Positions 60,371 through 64,000 of a stretch of DNA of 64,000 bases are shown piece after piece (position 1 is the stretch's first letter; each line of letters starts with the position of its first letter). The translations under genes were made by a program, and so were the position numbers. The stretch is from Alphaproteobacteria bacterium. Its GTDB lineage: Bacteria; Pseudomonadota; Alphaproteobacteria; UBA828. The notes beneath the pieces were generated by a model. It was not told the DNA's origin. It saw only the letters and a program-made list of their open reading frames with translations, and searched no databases. The stretch is taken from contig JAJDUK010000076.1 in assembly GCA_022826665.1 (NCBI GenBank), positions 1 through 64,000 on the forward strand, given 5' to 3'.

Positions 60371-63353
60371 GATGCGGCCGATTGCCTTTCAATTCCAACC
60401 GGTGTTCTAATTTCGCGATGTTCGGCCGCTTCGGCATCGCGAGCCGCCTGTTCGCCTCGTTTGCGGTGGTGGCGGCTCTCTCCATCGCAGCCGGGATCAT
60501 CGGCTGGGTCGTTCTGCGCAACGTCGACACTGCGCAGACCACCATCGTCGACGAGGCCATGCCGGCGATCGCCGAGGGGCGGATCATCGCCGAGACCTCC
60601 ACTCAGATTGCGGCGCACGGCGCCTTGCTTGCCACTGCAGAGAGCCAGGCGGAGAGGCGAACCCAGGCCAATATCCTGCGGTCCACGACCGATCTGCTCT
60701 CTGCCCGCCTCGACGTGCTTGAAGGTTACGGCTTTCCCGAACAGGAAGTGGCGGAGCTGCGCGGCGTGGTGTCGGCGCTTGCCGCGAACCTGGACCGGCA
60801 GGACGAGCTCGTCGCGGCGCGGATCGGGATGAATGCCGTGCTGGCCGCTTCGGTCGCGCGGACGCTGGATGCGGCCGGCGAGCTCTCCGCGCTCTCGGAG
60901 ACGCTCACCTCCAACGCGGCGTCCGGCGCGACGGTGGTCATCTCCAATCTCTACGAGCTTGCCGAGGATACCGCGCGCCTCGCGGCCATGCTGGACGCCT
61001 TCGACCGGCTGGTGGAGGCGGACCTCTTCCTGCTTGAGCGGATGTTCGAACTCAGGATGCGCGCCTCGGAGCAAGGTTTGCTGCTGAACCAGCTCGGCCG
61101 CGCGCGGGATACCGGCGAGATCGAATGGATCGAGGAGCGCTACAGCGGCAACCTCCGCATTCTCGAGCGCCGGGTGGCTCTGATTGATGACCCAATCCGC
61201 CGCGAGCAGGCGGGGTCGCTCGTCGCCGCGCTCGCCTCCGACGGGCCCCCCGGCACGCTCGGCTTGTTCAACCAGCGCCGCCGGGCGCTGCACCTCGATG
61301 CGGCGCTCGCGGTCCTGGCGGACGACAACCGCGCCTTGACCGACCGTATGAACGAGGGCGTCGCGGCGGTCGTCTCCCGCTCCCAGCAGATCGCCGCCGA
61401 CGCATCCGCGGCGGCGGATAGTGCCGTCGAGTTCGGCGGCCTCACCGTCCTGCTCCAGATTGTGCTGTTCATCGCGATCGCGGTCGCCATCGCCTGGCTC
61501 TACGTCCATCGCAATATCGTCCACCGGCTCACGTCGCTGCACGGGGTCATGCAGAGCCTCGCGGCGGGGCGGCTCGACGTCGATGTGCCCGAGGGAGGGA
61601 AGGACGAGCTCTCCGACATGGCCGATACGGTGCGCGTCTTCCGCGACCAGGCGATCGGCAAGCGGGAGCTTGAGAAGGAGCGGGAACAGACCAACGCCGA
61701 GTTGCGGCAGCACAAGGAGCACCTGGAGAGACTGGTCGCGGAACGCACGGCGCAGTTGACCGAGGCCAATGCCCGGCTGGTCGAGGAGGTGCGCAACCAC
61801 GATCGCGCCCGCGCCCGCGCCGAGCAAGCGAGCCGCGCCAAGTCGGAGTTCCTCGCCACCATGAGCCATGAGATCCGCACCCCGATGAACGGGGTTCTCG
61901 GCATGCTGCGGCTTATGGCCGACGGTCCGCTCAACGAGCGACAGCGCCAGCAGGTCAGGGTCATGCGCTCGTCGAGCGAAATCCTGCTCGGCATTCTCAA
62001 CGACATCCTCGACTACTCGCGGGTCGAATCGGGTGAGATCGAAGTGGAGCGCGCGGTCTTCGACCTGCACGAGCTGGTCGAGGACATCGTGGTGCTGATG
62101 CAGGGCCGCGCCAGGGAAAAGGAGCTCGCCCTCGACCTGGCGATTGAGGACGGCGTGCCGGCGGCGGTGACCGGCGATCGCCAGAAGCTGAGCCAGGTGC
62201 TGCTCAACTTGCTCGGCAACGGCATCAAGTTCACGGACCGCGGCGCTGTCACGCTCGAGGTCTCGAACAGCGCGGAGCCCGATGCGATCTGCTTGGCCGT
62301 GCGTGACACCGGCCCCGGCATCGCCGAGGCCGACCTCGCTCATCTCTTCGAGCCCTTCTATCAGGCGGCCGTATCGCGCCGGCATGGGCAGCAGACCGGC
62401 ACCGGGCTCGGACTCGCCATTTCCAGGCGGCTGGTCACGGCGATGGGGGGGCACATCGCGGTGGAGACGGAGCCGGGGAATGGCAGTTGCTTCTCCGTGA
62501 CGCTGCCGCTGCCGCAGGGCGAAGCCGCCGCCCAGCCGCCGGTCGAGGTGGTGCCGCACGGGGTGACAAGGCCGGAGCAGGCGTTGGACGTTCTCATCGT
62601 CGAGGACAACGTGGTGAATGCCATGGTGGTGGAGGCCTTCGTTGCCAGGATGGGTCACAGGCCGTTGGTCGCGCCCACCGCGGAGGAGGGGCTCGAACTG
62701 CTGGAGGAGCAGGCGTTCGATCTTGTCCTCATGGACATCAGCCTGCCCGGCATCGACGGCATCGAGGCGACCCAGCGCATCCGCGCCCACGCCGATGCAG
62801 CGATTCGCTCGCTGCCGGTCATCGCCATGTCGGCTCACGTGTTCGACAACGAGGTCGCCCAGCACCTGCAGTCCGGAATGGATGCCTTCATTGGCAAGCC
62901 CATCGCGCCGGACGGCCTGGCGCAGACCATCGCCAGCGTTCTCGGCCGCACGCCCGGCGAGCGCGCCGCCATGGACGGCGGCCGTGCCGGTGACAGCGGG
63001 GAGGCGATCATCGATCCCGCCGTCCTCGCGCAGGATCGCGCGGTGCTGGGGGCGGAGCGCGGCGGACTCATGGTCGACACATTTGTCGAGACGGCGCCGG
63101 CTCAGATTGAGGGCATCAGGCAGGCGCTGGCCGAGGGGCGGTCGGAGCGGGCGGCCGACCTCGCCCACGCACTGAGAGGAGCCGCCGGCAGCCTTGGGCT
63201 GCGCCGCCTCGCGGACCGCTGCGGCGTGCTCGAGGCACGCGCCCGCACGCCGGAGGCGGCGGCGGTTGCCGAGGACCTGGACCGGTTGTTCGACGAATCG
63301 CGCGAAGCGCTGGTGACGCTCTGGGCGGGTCTTGAAACAGCCGAACGTGAGGG

Positions 63354-64000
<647 letters not shown>

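Overview
The window is GC-rich chromosomal DNA with short intergenic gaps and many 4-nt stop/start overlaps. It most likely comes from an alphaproteobacterium of Rhodospirillales type. The reasons are the gene neighbourhood fxsA-secB / Tim44-like-mltA-smr, a hopanoid and MEP-isoprenoid block (ispH, hpnH, hpnG, shc, dxs), the Mesorhizobium-type pyridoxamine-pyruvate aminotransferase, and the many periplasmic binding-protein transporters. The assignment is an inference from gene content; there is no rRNA or tRNA gene in the window.

Layout. 0-0.5 kb: 3' end of a TonB-dependent receptor. 0.5-7.7 kb: housekeeping block (SecB, FxsA, Tim44-like, MltA, Smr, DUF1232) with a lactate-oxidation operon lutABC lying between mltA and smr. 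7.8-8.9 kb: a lower-GC patch with a lipoprotein of unknown function and, upstream of it, a 42-residue secreted cysteine-rich micropeptide. 9.1-12.4 kb: N,N-dimethylformamidase small and large subunits plus a third gene resembling the small subunit. 12.3-12.8 kb: a HicB gene and a broken HicA enclosed by 36-bp direct repeats. 12.8-20 kb: a PhnD-like protein, a polar amino-acid ABC transporter and two tandem hydantoinase genes, one killed by an amber codon. 20.2-26.4 kb: a urea/amide-type ABC transporter followed by aliphatic amidase AmiE. 26.6-29.3 kb: 5-oxoprolinase pxpBCA. 29.4-30.9 kb: two tandem Phd/VapC toxin-antitoxin modules. 30.9-32 kb: CutA and an isolated Mu gp27-like gene. 32.1-39 kb: isoprenoid and hopanoid genes. 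39.2-43.5 kb: pyridoxamine-pyruvate aminotransferase, a luciferase-like oxidoreductase, a class III aminotransferase and a second PxpA-type protein. 43.6-52.8 kb: a seven-gene operon (divergent GcvPA/GcvPB-like pair, NAD-kinase-like protein, Gfo/Idh dehydrogenase, ApnL-like lactonase, HpcH aldolase, D-2-hydroxyacid dehydrogenase). 53.3-57.3 kb: two acyl-CoA dehydrogenases, enoyl-CoA hydratase and a threonine-dehydratase-like enzyme. 57.3-59.1 kb: MNT nucleotidyltransferase, glyoxalase II and HNH protein. 59.2-64 kb: TorT/TorS/TorR sensory system, TorR running off the end.

Theme. Much of 9-29 kb deals with carbon-nitrogen bonds of amides, cyclic amides and lactams: formamide dealkylation, amide import and hydrolysis, hydantoin ring opening, 5-oxoproline opening and amino-acid uptake. 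Dimethylamine from dimethylformamide and the TMAO-type sensor at the right end would fit the same methylated-amine economy, but that link is an inference. The least explained parts are the 43.6-52.8 kb operon, whose enzymes look like a complete but unassigned catabolic route, and the micropeptide-lipoprotein pair at 7.8-8.9 kb.
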